A stretch of DNA of 64,000 bases from Thalassotalea sp. (GTDB taxonomy: Bacteria > Pseudomonadota > Gammaproteobacteria > Enterobacterales > Alteromonadaceae). Position numbers and translations under genes: made by a program. Positions 25,972 through 35,363 of the stretch are shown here, piece by piece. The notes beneath the pieces are model-generated. The model was given only the letters and a program-made list of their open reading frames with translations. It did no database searches and was not told the DNA's origin. The stretch spans positions 1 to 64,000 of the forward strand of contig JAQWHD010000065.1 of NCBI GenBank assembly GCA_029237915.1, given 5' to 3'. Numbering within the stretch: the stretch's first letter is position 1; each line of letters starts with the position of its first letter.

Positions 25972-28119
25972 ATGTCGAGCTATATAAAGCAAATGACTTG
26001 TGTATTGCTAACACTTTCAGTTACAGCAATTACAGGTTGTGGGGGAGATGACAATGACAGCATCGAAACAGAAAGCCCTCTATGGTGTAAATCACCTGAA
26101 ACACTTACCGCTGATGGTTCAGCGTGTGAACTTGTTATAACAGCATGTAACTATCCTGAAGTCGCTAATGAGATTGGTCTGTGTGAAATGACCAAAGAGC
26201 AGTGGATAGATGGCTCAAATGATATAACTATGCCAGATCCTAGCTATGTTGCAGGTCCTGGTGAATTGGTTGTGTACTACAACCTTGAAGGCCAAGACTT
26301 AAACAATTGGGGCATCCATCATTGGAATAATGCCGATTGTAGTTCTTGGGCTGATTTTGGTGCTGATGAAGGTACTTCATGGGGCGTACCGCAAAAGCCT
26401 GATGGTGTTGATGCTAATTTTGGTGCCTACTGGATTTTAAATGTTATTGACGCACCAAATTGTGTGAACTTTATTCCTTATGATAATGATGCCATACAAA
26501 CGCAAGATTTAACTTACGATATATCTTCAACTGAAACTAACCCAACTGGTAATTTATATGTACTAGATCTAGTAGCTGATGATGCCTTTGCTGATTTTGT
26601 TTTCCCTTACCCTCGTAATTTTGCATCATTAGAAGTTCCTGGCGGCTCATCATTAGTATGTGTACCTCCAGAAGTTTTAAATGAAGCTGGCGATGCCTGT
26701 ATTGCAGACCCAACCGAATTGGTTACTTTTGTACCTGCAGATACAACACTTCATTTACGTGGTGGTTTCAACGAATGGTCTGCTGAAGATGGTTCAGACT
26801 ATCAATTTGATTTTAGCGACGGTGTTTATACTCTTGTTGTGACAATTCCAGCATCTGCTGATGCTTATGAATTTAAAGTTGCCGATTTAAATTGGTCAGA
26901 ACCAACTTCATTTGCCGCGATGGAAACTGAAGGTGACGTTGTTCTTGGTCAAGCTCAAACATTAATGGTTGGCGAAGGCGAAGGTGAAAATTTAAAAATC
27001 ATCGTTACTGAAGATACTAATTACCAATTTACATTTAATGCAGCAGACCCAGAAAATCCAACATTAACTGTTATCGAAGTTTTATATGACGGTGTTATGT
27101 ATGTTAAAGGTTCAATGAATGGTTGGGCTAATACAACGCCGATGACTTATGAGGGTGATAGCGTTTACTCTTTTGTTATGGCACTAGATGTTACTGAAGT
27201 TGATATGCCTTATGAATTTAAAATTGCTGACAGTAACTGGACAGAAGCAACTAACTTTGGTGCTGCGATAGGCGCAGAAGAGCTTATTGTTGGTGAAGCG
27301 AAAATATTAGTATTTGGTGAAGATATTGCTCAAAATATTAAATTAGCAATAACTACTGCTGCTAACTACAAATTTACCTTAGACGCAACTGACCCTATGG
27401 CCCCCGTTGTTACTGTTGAAAATGCAATTCCTTTTGGAAGCGTAAATTTATTACTTAAAGGCAGTATGAGTGAATGGGGCGGAGTAACTGATGGTTATAC
27501 ATTTAGTTATGCTGACAACCATTATACGCTAAGCGCAGTTGTACCTGCTGGTGAACATGCATTCAAAATCGCTGACGCTGACTGGACTGCAACGTCTGAT
27601 ATTGCCGGAGTTGTTGGTGAATCTGCCGATGTTGTTATCGGTGAAGCAATGACTTTAGCGGTAAAATCGACCACTGGTGAAAATGCTGACCTTAAATTTG
27701 AACTGGCTACTGATACGTTCTTGATGTTTGACTTAGATGCGTCTAATAAAGTGTCACCAATTCTTACGATAACAGAATTTGTTCCATACCAAGCTCGAGC
27801 TATGTATTTAAAAGGCGATATGAATGGTTGGGGAACAGATGAAGGTTATGTATTTGCTTACGAGTTAGGTATGTATACTTTAGAAGTTGAAGTTGCCGCT
27901 GGTACTTACAATTTTAAAATTGCCTCAGATGGTTGGGAAGATGACTCAACAATTGGTGCAGTTATTGATGGTGATGCTCTGGTCCTAGATGAAATGTTAA
28001 ATGCAACATTGCCTGGTAATGGCAACATGTCTTTAACTGTTGATACCACAGCTACATTAATCTTTACGGTTAATGCAGTTAATCCTGCTATGCCAGTATT
28101 AAGTGTTACAACAAAATAA
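25972..28119 (+). CDS. modular starch-binding-like lipoprotein (PUD/CBM41-like plus four repeats)
   Basis: A 715-aa lipoprotein (signal ending ITG-C, Cys23, then GGDDND) without a catalytic domain. Residues about 97-215 resemble the bacterial pullulanase-associated domain (PUD, CBM41-like): VVYYNLEGQDLNNWGIHHW, with WNN and aromatic residues. Four repeats of 116-118 residues then start near 258, 376, 492 and 610, each opening with a strand-plus-turn such as YVKGSMNGW, LLKGSMSEW or YLKGDMNGW and a later EFKIADxxW. Such tryptophan-containing modules bind alpha-glucans in related enzymes. It is divergent from the TonB receptor and behind a LacI-type operator, so it probably plays the part that SusD/E/F lipoproteins play in Bacteroidota. 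CGGAG at about 25957 supports the ATG. Confidence 0.8.
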   Translation: MSSYIKQMTCVLLTLSVTAITGCGGDDNDSIETESPLWCKSPETLTADGSACELVITACNYPEVANEIGLCEMTKEQWIDGSNDITMPDPSYVAGPGELVVYYNLEGQDLNNWGIHHWNNADCSSWADFGADEGTSWGVPQKPDGVDANFGAYWILNVIDAPNCVNFIPYDNDAIQTQDLTYDISSTETNPTGNLYVLDLVADDAFADFVFPYPRNFASLEVPGGSSLVCVPPEVLNEAGDACIADPTELVTFVPADTTLHLRGGFNEWSAEDGSDYQFDFSDGVYTLVVTIPASADAYEFKVADLNWSEPTSFAAMETEGDVVLGQAQTLMVGEGEGENLKIIVTEDTNYQFTFNAADPENPTLTVIEVLYDGVMYVKGSMNGWANTTPMTYEGDSVYSFVMALDVTEVDMPYEFKIADSNWTEATNFGAAIGAEELIVGEAKILVFGEDIAQNIKLAITTAANYKFTLDATDPMAPVVTVENAIPFGSVNLLLKGSMSEWGGVTDGYTFSYADNHYTLSAVVPAGEHAFKIADADWTATSDIAGVVGESADVVIGEAMTLAVKSTTGENADLKFELATDTFLMFDLDASNKVSPILTITEFVPYQARAMYLKGDMNGWGTDEGYVFAYELGMYTLEVEVAAGTYNFKIASDGWEDDSTIGAVIDGDALVLDEMLNATLPGNGNMSLTVDTTATLIFTVNAVNPAMPVLSVTTK

Positions 28120-28172
28120 TAACCACAGTATATTTTTGATAAAAAAATAAAATATACAATAGGTTAAATAAT

Positions 28173-28199
28173 AAAAGGGATCACTTGATCCCTTTTTTA
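28173..28199 (+). terminator. terminator of the CBM lipoprotein gene
   Basis: AAAAGGGATC (28173-28182), loop ACTT, GATCCCTTTT (28187-28196) with further T residues. It makes the lipoprotein monocistronic, apart from the pullulanase operon. Confidence 0.9.
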
Positions 28200-28247
28200 T
28201 TGATAATTTATTAATAATCGAGTGCTCAATTTTGTGATGTTTAGCAC

Positions 28248-28261
28248 TGAATACGTATGCA
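28248..28261. promoter_or_regulatory. LacI-family operator candidate before the pullulanase operon
   Basis: TGAATACGTATGCA, one mismatched pair from a perfect palindrome, 68 bp upstream of the chosen pullulanase start. Half-sites match those at glgP (TGCATACG) and at the receptor (TGAATACG). Confidence 0.7.
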
Positions 28262-28329
28262 CCACCTATCTATAAAACGAGCAAGCAATTAGCATGCTTA
28301 ATAGACATATTTTTATTAGGAAACAAACG

Positions 28330-31300
28330 ATGGCCTATCAATGGGTAAAAACTATTTTAGTTACCTCTCTTCTTTCTGCTGCTTTAACAGGCTGTGGCGG
28401 TGGAGAAGGAAGTGACTCAGAAACGGCACCAAATACAAAGAATAATTTACCTGATATTGCGAGCTTTTTAACCAATATTAATAACGAAAATGGCAGTGTA
28501 GAGTTTTCTTGGAGTATCTCAGATGCAGATAACGACTCACTTACTTGTTCTATCGCTTTAGGTGACGACACCGCAGTGCAAAGTTTAGCCGACTGTGCGA
28601 GTGTGACTAACTTTTCATACTCTTATGCCGCGAGTGGAACTTATATCGCAGTATTGAATGTTGCCGATGCAACCGAAAGTGTAGATCGAAGTGTTAAAAT
28701 AGAATTACAGCTTATTGACGCAAGCCTACCTGAGCCCGTTGTTACTGCAAATGACAACCAAATGTTAGTTTTTTATAATCGTGTTGATAATGACTATACT
28801 GATTGGATTTTGCACCTTTGGAATAATGAAAGCTGTAATGCTTTTAGTGATTATTCTGCGGATGCAGGCAGTGAATGGGAAACGGGAGTACAATCGACAG
28901 GTATAGACCCTAACTATGGCGCTTATTGGTTATTGAACACCAATGCTGAAGCTGAATGTGCAAACTTTATCGTCCACAAAGGCGACGAGAAAGATTTAGG
29001 CGACAGTGATTTAAGAGCTAACCTAGTTAAAGGTAATACGATATGGACTTTATCCGGTTTTCCTGATCTATTTTATGTGCCTACCGCAATTCCTGAAGGT
29101 ATTCGAATTGAACATACCGCAGCTCATTGGGTTGCAGCTGATACTTTATTTTTAGCGCAATCATCCGATTCTATCACAAAGGTTAGGATCTATAGCTCTG
29201 ACGGCGATGATTTGAATTTTGATGGTGAAACAGGTATTGAAGGTAATGATTACCTTGAGTTTCATGCTAAAAATTCTGACTTGGATTTACCTCGTTATCA
29301 AGGTCTAGCTTCTTATATTGCCGATACTGTTGATGTTGCGAAGGCGAAACAAATGCTAACCGGTAAACTGTTAGCTATTGCTTATGCCAGTGACAAATTA
29401 GTCTCAGCAACTTATGTGCAAACCCCACGAGTTATTGATGCCTTGTATACACAAGATAGCAACGATGCTAACGAAGCTGCTTTGGGTGTTGTTTATAGTG
29501 AGTCATCGATTAGTGCCAACCTTTGGGCACCAACTGCAAAGCAGGTAAAGGTTAACGTTTATAACGAAAGCAAGGCGTTACAAAACAGTTATGAAATGAA
29601 CCTCAATGCTAGTAATGGTGTTTGGTCTACTGACTTGCCTTTAACTGTTGATCGTCAATTCTATCAATATGAGCTAAGAGCATTTCATCCACAAAACCAA
29701 CGTTTTGAAACAATTACCAGTAGTGACCCTTACTCGGTTTCTTTATCGGTTAACGGTAATTATTCCCAGTTTGTTAATTTAAATGATGACGATTTAAAAC
29801 CTACTGATTGGGATGAGCATCAAGCTCCTGTTATTGTTAATGATGAAGATACCATTGTTTATGAAGGGCATATTCGTGATTTTAGTATTCGTGACCAAAG
29901 TACTTCGGCTACAAACCGTGGTAAATATTTAGCATTTACAGAAACAGATTCAGAACCGGTTAAGCATTTGCAATCGTTAGCTGATAATGGCTTAACGCAT
30001 TTCCAATTTTTACCAGCCAACGATATTGCTAGTATTGGTGAAAATAGTGGTGACCGAATTAATATTAACAACACTGTTGCAGAATTATGTGCCGTCGCTA
30101 GTTCCGCTCCAGTTTGTGGTGTTGAGTCAGATAATGCTACTTTGTTATCTGTATTTCAAAGTTATGATGCAACTAGCACTGATGCACAGGCTTTAGCACA
30201 ATCTCTACGAGGTTTAGATAGTTTTAACTGGGGCTACGATCCAGAGCATTTCAATGCACCCGATGGCAGCTATGCGTCAAATCCAGATGGTGTTGCTCGT
30301 ATTATTGAAATGCGCGCAATGAATAAAGCACTGCATGATATTGGTTTAAGAGTTGTTCTTGATGTTGTTTACAATCACACCAGTACCTCTGGATTGTGGG
30401 AAAATTCAGTACTTGATAAAGTTGTTCCTGGTTACTATCACCGTCGTGATTTAATTACAGGTAAGGTTGAGAATGCAACGTGTTGTCAAGATACTGCCCC
30501 TGAGCATGTCATGATGCAAAAGCTGATGGTTGATTCTTTAGTGCAATGGACCTCGGCCTATAAATTTGATGGTTTCCGTTTTGACATCATGAGTAATAAC
30601 TCTGTTGAGTCAATTCTTTCAGCCCGCACTGCAGTTAGAGCCATTGATGCCGATAATTATTTTTACGGCGAAGGTTGGACTCGTGAAGATAAAGGCTATG
30701 TTCAAGCTGATCAAGGTAATATTGCAGGAACACAAGTAGGTACCTTTAATGACCGCCCAAGAGATACAATACGAAGTGCTTCTTTGTTTAAATCATCAGG
30801 TAACTTGAATGACCAAGACATCATTCGTTTAGGTCTAGCCGGCACGCAAGCTGACTATATGCTTGAAGATAAAAGCGGTAACGTAAAGTCAGGTAAAAAC
30901 TTTTCACAATCAGCCTACGGGAAAGACCCGGCAGATATTATTAATTATGTTTCAAAGCATGATAATGAAACTCTATGGGATCAATTGCAGTACGGTTTAG
31001 CAAGTGATGTGGTAAGTGCCGATCGAGTAAGAATCCAAAATATAGCAGCGACTATCCCATTATTAAGCCAAGGTATTCCATTTTTTCAATTAGGTGGTGA
31101 TTTACTTCGTTCAAAATCAATGGACAGAAATACCTATGATGCAGGTGACTGGTTTAACTTTGTCGATTTTACTAAAACTACGAACAACTGGAATGTAGGT
31201 TTACCGTTAGCTGAAGATAATGAAGCCAAATGGACTTTGATATCTGCATTAAACGCTAATTCCAATATCAGTGTTTCACCGGCTGAAATTCAATTAGCCA

Positions 31301-32502
31301 GTGATGTATTTAAAGACTTTGTCGCTATTCGTTCAGCCAGTCCATTATTTAGACTTACGACAACAGCTGATATTATCGACCGAGTTGGCTTTCACAATAC
31401 AGGTACGAGTCAAACTCAGGGTTTAATCGTTATGAGCTTGGATGATGGCTTAGGTTTAGTAGATTTAGATGTTAATAATGATGCAATTGTGGTTGTAATT
31501 AATGGTTCATCTGTAGAACAATCGCATACAATTGCTAGCGCAAATGCTTTTGAGTTAAGTCCGATTCAGCAAGCATCAAGTGATAGTGTGGTGCAAACAT
31601 CGAGCTATTCTCAAGGTCTTGGTAAAGGTACATTTAGCGTGCCAGCATATACAACGGCTGTATTTGTAAAACCTCAAAATGGTGGCCAAGGTGAGGGCTT
31701 AGCTGCTGATGCAACGTTAAATGCACCTGATATAGCTCCTTATGGTGATACAGAAATATTTCTTAACGGCACTATGAATAACTGGGGTGTAGATGGTTTT
31801 AATAGCGATGACACTTTTACTTATGAAGCTGATGGAATATATAACTTAAGTGTTGATTTAGCTCCAGGAACTTATACATTTGCAATAACTGACTTAGCTG
31901 AAAGTATTGTTAATTTAGGCTTTGACGAACTTGATTTCTCTGAAGGTTCTGTAGCAACAAGTGCCGATATAGAAGGTAATGTTGTGATAACTTTAACGGT
32001 TGCAAGCACCTATCAATTTAGATTAAATGCAGGTAAAGCAACGCCTGAATTATCGATTGTTGGGAAAGTTGAAACAACAAATTGTGCACTATTACCTGAT
32101 TCCGCTGATGATATTCCATTTAATATCGCCGGAACAGGGCAACTATACGTTCGTGGTAACCACTCCGGTTGGAATGCAACTGAAGAATTTAGATTTCATT
32201 ATAAAGGCAATAATACTTATCAAGTAGTCGCTGACTTTAGTGATGACTTTGAATTTAAATTTGCCTCAGATGATGACAGCTGGACAACGCAACTTTGGGT
32301 TCAAGAAGCCGACAGTAACAACATTAGTGTTGAAAACTTAGACGTCGGTATTAGTTATCCTATAGCGTATCAAGATGCAGGTACGGATAATAACCAAGCA
32401 CTTTTACCAGCTGGACAATATAGTTTCTTATTATCGTTAGACTCAGCAAATCCGAGTAAAGGATATAATGTTGGTAGCATCGTTATCCAACAATGTGAAT
32501 AA
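28330..32502 (+). CDS. multidomain pullulanase-type alpha-1,6-glucosidase lipoprotein (GH13_14-like)
   Basis: Surface debranching enzyme. ATG 28330 (1390 aa) is preferred to ATG 28294: AGGAAA lies 7-12 bases upstream and it begins a lipoprotein signal (LTG-C, Cys22). Order of parts: PKD-like region (about 40-130), PUD/CBM41-like (about 140-250), pullulanase N2-like spacer, CBM48 (about 395-480), GH13 barrel with Asp752 (GFRFDIMS), Glu781 (FYGEGW) and Asp878 (SKHDNETLWD), an all-beta C-domain, then two WxxW-type modules (from about 1141 and 1270) like those of the CBM lipoprotein at 25972. YNHTSTSG marks the first GH13 region. It leads an operon with the second pullulanase, CotH-like, GH97 and MFS genes. 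Confidence 0.9.
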   Translation: MAYQWVKTILVTSLLSAALTGCGGGEGSDSETAPNTKNNLPDIASFLTNINNENGSVEFSWSISDADNDSLTCSIALGDDTAVQSLADCASVTNFSYSYAASGTYIAVLNVADATESVDRSVKIELQLIDASLPEPVVTANDNQMLVFYNRVDNDYTDWILHLWNNESCNAFSDYSADAGSEWETGVQSTGIDPNYGAYWLLNTNAEAECANFIVHKGDEKDLGDSDLRANLVKGNTIWTLSGFPDLFYVPTAIPEGIRIEHTAAHWVAADTLFLAQSSDSITKVRIYSSDGDDLNFDGETGIEGNDYLEFHAKNSDLDLPRYQGLASYIADTVDVAKAKQMLTGKLLAIAYASDKLVSATYVQTPRVIDALYTQDSNDANEAALGVVYSESSISANLWAPTAKQVKVNVYNESKALQNSYEMNLNASNGVWSTDLPLTVDRQFYQYELRAFHPQNQRFETITSSDPYSVSLSVNGNYSQFVNLNDDDLKPTDWDEHQAPVIVNDEDTIVYEGHIRDFSIRDQSTSATNRGKYLAFTETDSEPVKHLQSLADNGLTHFQFLPANDIASIGENSGDRININNTVAELCAVASSAPVCGVESDNATLLSVFQSYDATSTDAQALAQSLRGLDSFNWGYDPEHFNAPDGSYASNPDGVARIIEMRAMNKALHDIGLRVVLDVVYNHTSTSGLWENSVLDKVVPGYYHRRDLITGKVENATCCQDTAPEHVMMQKLMVDSLVQWTSAYKFDGFRFDIMSNNSVESILSARTAVRAIDADNYFYGEGWTREDKGYVQADQGNIAGTQVGTFNDRPRDTIRSASLFKSSGNLNDQDIIRLGLAGTQADYMLEDKSGNVKSGKNFSQSAYGKDPADIINYVSKHDNETLWDQLQYGLASDVVSADRVRIQNIAATIPLLSQGIPFFQLGGDLLRSKSMDRNTYDAGDWFNFVDFTKTTNNWNVGLPLAEDNEAKWTLISALNANSNISVSPAEIQLASDVFKDFVAIRSASPLFRLTTTADIIDRVGFHNTGTSQTQGLIVMSLDDGLGLVDLDVNNDAIVVVINGSSVEQSHTIASANAFELSPIQQASSDSVVQTSSYSQGLGKGTFSVPAYTTAVFVKPQNGGQGEGLAADATLNAPDIAPYGDTEIFLNGTMNNWGVDGFNSDDTFTYEADGIYNLSVDLAPGTYTFAITDLAESIVNLGFDELDFSEGSVATSADIEGNVVITLTVASTYQFRLNAGKATPELSIVGKVETTNCALLPDSADDIPFNIAGTGQLYVRGNHSGWNATEEFRFHYKGNNTYQVVADFSDDFEFKFASDDDSWTTQLWVQEADSNNISVENLDVGISYPIAYQDAGTDNNQALLPAGQYSFLLSLDSANPSKGYNVGSIVIQQCE

Positions 32503-32512
32503 CAAACCTAAT

Positions 32513-32535
32513 GGGCTTATCTAATAAATAAGCCC
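32513..32535 (+). other. intercistronic hairpin between the two pullulanase genes
   Basis: GGGCTTAT (32513-32520) pairs with ATAAGCCC (32528-32535). There is no tight T-run behind it (TATTCGCTTTTA), so it is more likely a weak terminator or mRNA-stability hairpin. The Shine-Dalgarno of the next gene follows. Confidence 0.5.
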
Positions 32536-32561
32536 TATTCGCTTTTATAGGAGTGAACTTT

Positions 32562-35363
32562 GTGATAAAAAAAATATCAGTTTTAACGCTGTTTTCTGCT
32601 TGTTTATTTTCGTGCAGCGAAGCACCTCAAAAAGATAGTTCTGAAAACTTTAAACATCAAAAAATTTCTTTTGAACAAGCCGCTGACGTTCGAGATAATG
32701 CTTCGGCACATTGGCTTGATCGCAATACTGTTTATAGTATCGGTCCTGTAGATGAACTAACGTATTTATTGTTAACAATGGATAAGAAATTTTCACCCAT
32801 TGTTTTATCAAAAAACTCGCTTGATACTAAGTTAGCGAAAAAATTCCCGCATTTAAATCAAAAAGGTCAAGCATTTAGCTTACCATCAAATATCGCCCCT
32901 CTTGTTGTTAAACAGTTACTCAAATCACAGCTTATGCTTGTTGGTGTTACTGCCGATAGTAAAATAGTAAGCGCGACGAACGTTCAAACGGGTAATGTTA
33001 TTGATGACGTTTATACTTCAGGTAGTAACGATGCCGATGAAATAGCCGATTTTGGCGCCACACTCACTGCGCAAGGTACCCAATTTAAATTGTGGGCTCC
33101 AACGGCCAAAAAAGTGTCTGTTTTATTGTTTAACCAAAATAAAACCGAACATCCACTGAAAAAAGTAACGCTGAGCCAAGATTGGCACACAGGCGCTTGG
33201 CAGGGAGTGATAGAGGCATCGTTATTTGCATATTACTATCAATACGAAATTGAGTTGTTTCATCCCGTCACTCAACAAGTTGAAACATTAATTACAACCG
33301 ATCCATATTCTCTAAGTCTGTCTAGCAATAGTCAGTATTCACAAATTACCGATTTAAATGAACAAGCAACTAAGCCTTTGGGGTGGCATGGACAGGCAAA
33401 TCCAACAGTTAAAAACTTTGAAGACAATATCTTTTATGAATTACACATTGGCGACTTCAGTGCCAATGACGCTTCGCTTGCCGACAAGCATGCGAAAGGT
33501 AAATATAAAGCGTTTGCTGAACAAAACAGTGATGGTATTAATCATTTAAAATTACTCAAACAGGCTGGTTTGAATAATATTCATTTATTACCTGCGTTTG
33601 ATATTGGCACTGTAAATGAGGTTGCCGAGCAACAAGTTCGTTTAACTGATACCGTGGAAAAACTATGTACCATTATTGCGCAACATAGTCTCTGTAAAAC
33701 CGATGATATTAACCATCAACAAACTCTTATTGATGTCCTAAACCGTTATGACCCAGCTAGTGCGGATGCCGAGAAACTAGTGACTGAACTGCGTCAAAAT
33801 GATGAATACAATTGGGGCTATGACCCGTTCCATTACACGGTACCAGAAGGCAGTTATGCAAAAAATTCTGAGGGTAATGCCCGTATTGTTGAGTTTCGAG
33901 AGATGGTCCAAAATATCCATAATTTAGGATTTAGAGTGATTATGGATGTGGTGTATAACCACACCCATCAAGCGGGCTTAAAAGAAACGTCTGTTCTGGA
34001 TAAGATTGTTCCTGGTTATTACCAACGCTTGAACCCTGTAAGTGGATTAGTAGAACAATCAACCTGTTGTGATAATACTGCAACAGAACGAAAAATGATG
34101 GCTAAACTGATGACCGACTCGCTGGTTGTGTGGGCCCGAGATTATAAAATTGATGGTTTTCGTTTTGATTTGATGGCACATCAACCAAAAGCCGTTATGT
34201 TGCAAGCTCGAGAAGCTGTACTCGCCGTTGACCCGGATAATTATTTTTATGGCGAAGGTTGGAATTTTGGTGAAGTGGCCAATAACCAACGTTTTATCCA
34301 AGCGAGCCAGTTAGAGCTCGGTGGCACGCAAATTGGAACTTTCACTGACCGACTTCGTGATGCAGTGCGCGGCGGTGGCATGTCTGAATCAGGTGATGAT
34401 ATAAGAAAACTGCAAGGCATTGGTAATGGTCTATACACTAAGCCCAATGAACTACGCAGCCAAGACGACAGCCAGCAGAAATATTTATTGTTTGCTGATC
34501 AACTTCGTGTTGGTTTAGCCGGGAACTTAGCTAATTTTCCGTTGACCAATGCTCAAAACGAGCAGGTTACTGGTAAAGATATTCCGTATGGGGATCAACC
34601 AACCGGCTATGCGTTAGACCCTGCCGATACGATTAATTATGTTTCCAAACACGATAATCAAACGCTTTGGGACAATAACCAATATCGAAATGACTTTAAT
34701 CTAAGTATTGATGACCGGGTACGTTTGCACTCATTAAGCCTGTCATACCCACTGCTAGCTCAAGGTATTCCATTTATTCATATGGGATCTGAATTGTTGC
34801 GTTCAAAATCATTTTTACGTGACAGTTATGATTACGGGCATTGGTTTAATAAAGTCGATTTTTCGATGCAAACTAATAATTATAATGTCGGCCTGCCTCC
34901 GCACGAAAAAGATCAACAAAACTGGCAGGTGATTGGTAAAGTTATTGCAAAAAATGATGGTCGAGACATGGTTAACTCTGAGCATATTAAGTTTAGCCGC
35001 GATCGGTTTATTGAATTGTTAAGCATTAGAAGCTCGTCGCCTTTATTTCGATTAAGTACGGCGTCAGAGATCAATACGCAAGTGAAGTTCCATAATACAG
35101 GTAGCAGCCAGAAACCTGGTTTAGTGGTTATGAGCATTTTTGATGAGCAAGAATTAGATCCCGAGTATCAAAAAATAGTGGTGTTATTTAATAGTAGCGG
35201 CAAACGACAAACGTTTGATTTTGATAATGCAGGGGCATTTTCATTGCATCCTATTCAGCAGCAAAGTAGCGATAATCTAACAACCAAAAATCACGTATTA
35301 GCGACTGGCTTCAGCGTTGAAAAATATAGTGCTGCAGTGTTTGTATTAACCGATGGCGAATAA
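32562..35363 (+). CDS. shorter pullulanase-type alpha-1,6-glucosidase lipoprotein (GH13_14-like)
   Basis: Second debranching enzyme, paralogous to the preceding gene. I take GTG 32562 (933 aa) as start: TAGGAG at 32548-32553 has ideal spacing, whereas the in-frame GTG at 32553 overlaps it. The lipoprotein signal ends LFS-C (Cys18). It lacks the PKD, PUD and C-terminal binding modules of its neighbour, keeping a N2-like region, CBM48 and the GH13 barrel with Asp536 (GFRFDLMAH), Glu565 (FYGEGW) and Asp698 (SKHDNQTLWD). Lacking binding domains, it probably works on soluble branched dextrins. The final 11 bases overlap the CotH-like gene. Confidence 0.9.
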   Translation: MIKKISVLTLFSACLFSCSEAPQKDSSENFKHQKISFEQAADVRDNASAHWLDRNTVYSIGPVDELTYLLLTMDKKFSPIVLSKNSLDTKLAKKFPHLNQKGQAFSLPSNIAPLVVKQLLKSQLMLVGVTADSKIVSATNVQTGNVIDDVYTSGSNDADEIADFGATLTAQGTQFKLWAPTAKKVSVLLFNQNKTEHPLKKVTLSQDWHTGAWQGVIEASLFAYYYQYEIELFHPVTQQVETLITTDPYSLSLSSNSQYSQITDLNEQATKPLGWHGQANPTVKNFEDNIFYELHIGDFSANDASLADKHAKGKYKAFAEQNSDGINHLKLLKQAGLNNIHLLPAFDIGTVNEVAEQQVRLTDTVEKLCTIIAQHSLCKTDDINHQQTLIDVLNRYDPASADAEKLVTELRQNDEYNWGYDPFHYTVPEGSYAKNSEGNARIVEFREMVQNIHNLGFRVIMDVVYNHTHQAGLKETSVLDKIVPGYYQRLNPVSGLVEQSTCCDNTATERKMMAKLMTDSLVVWARDYKIDGFRFDLMAHQPKAVMLQAREAVLAVDPDNYFYGEGWNFGEVANNQRFIQASQLELGGTQIGTFTDRLRDAVRGGGMSESGDDIRKLQGIGNGLYTKPNELRSQDDSQQKYLLFADQLRVGLAGNLANFPLTNAQNEQVTGKDIPYGDQPTGYALDPADTINYVSKHDNQTLWDNNQYRNDFNLSIDDRVRLHSLSLSYPLLAQGIPFIHMGSELLRSKSFLRDSYDYGHWFNKVDFSMQTNNYNVGLPPHEKDQQNWQVIGKVIAKNDGRDMVNSEHIKFSRDRFIELLSIRSSSPLFRLSTASEINTQVKFHNTGSSQKPGLVVMSIFDEQELDPEYQKIVVLFNSSGKRQTFDFDNAGAFSLHPIQQQSSDNLTTKNHVLATGFSVEKYSAAVFVLTDGE

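Noticed and set aside
28294-28329. earlier ATG for the long pullulanase
   Set aside because: No ribosome site; it would add a charged extension before the lipoprotein signal.
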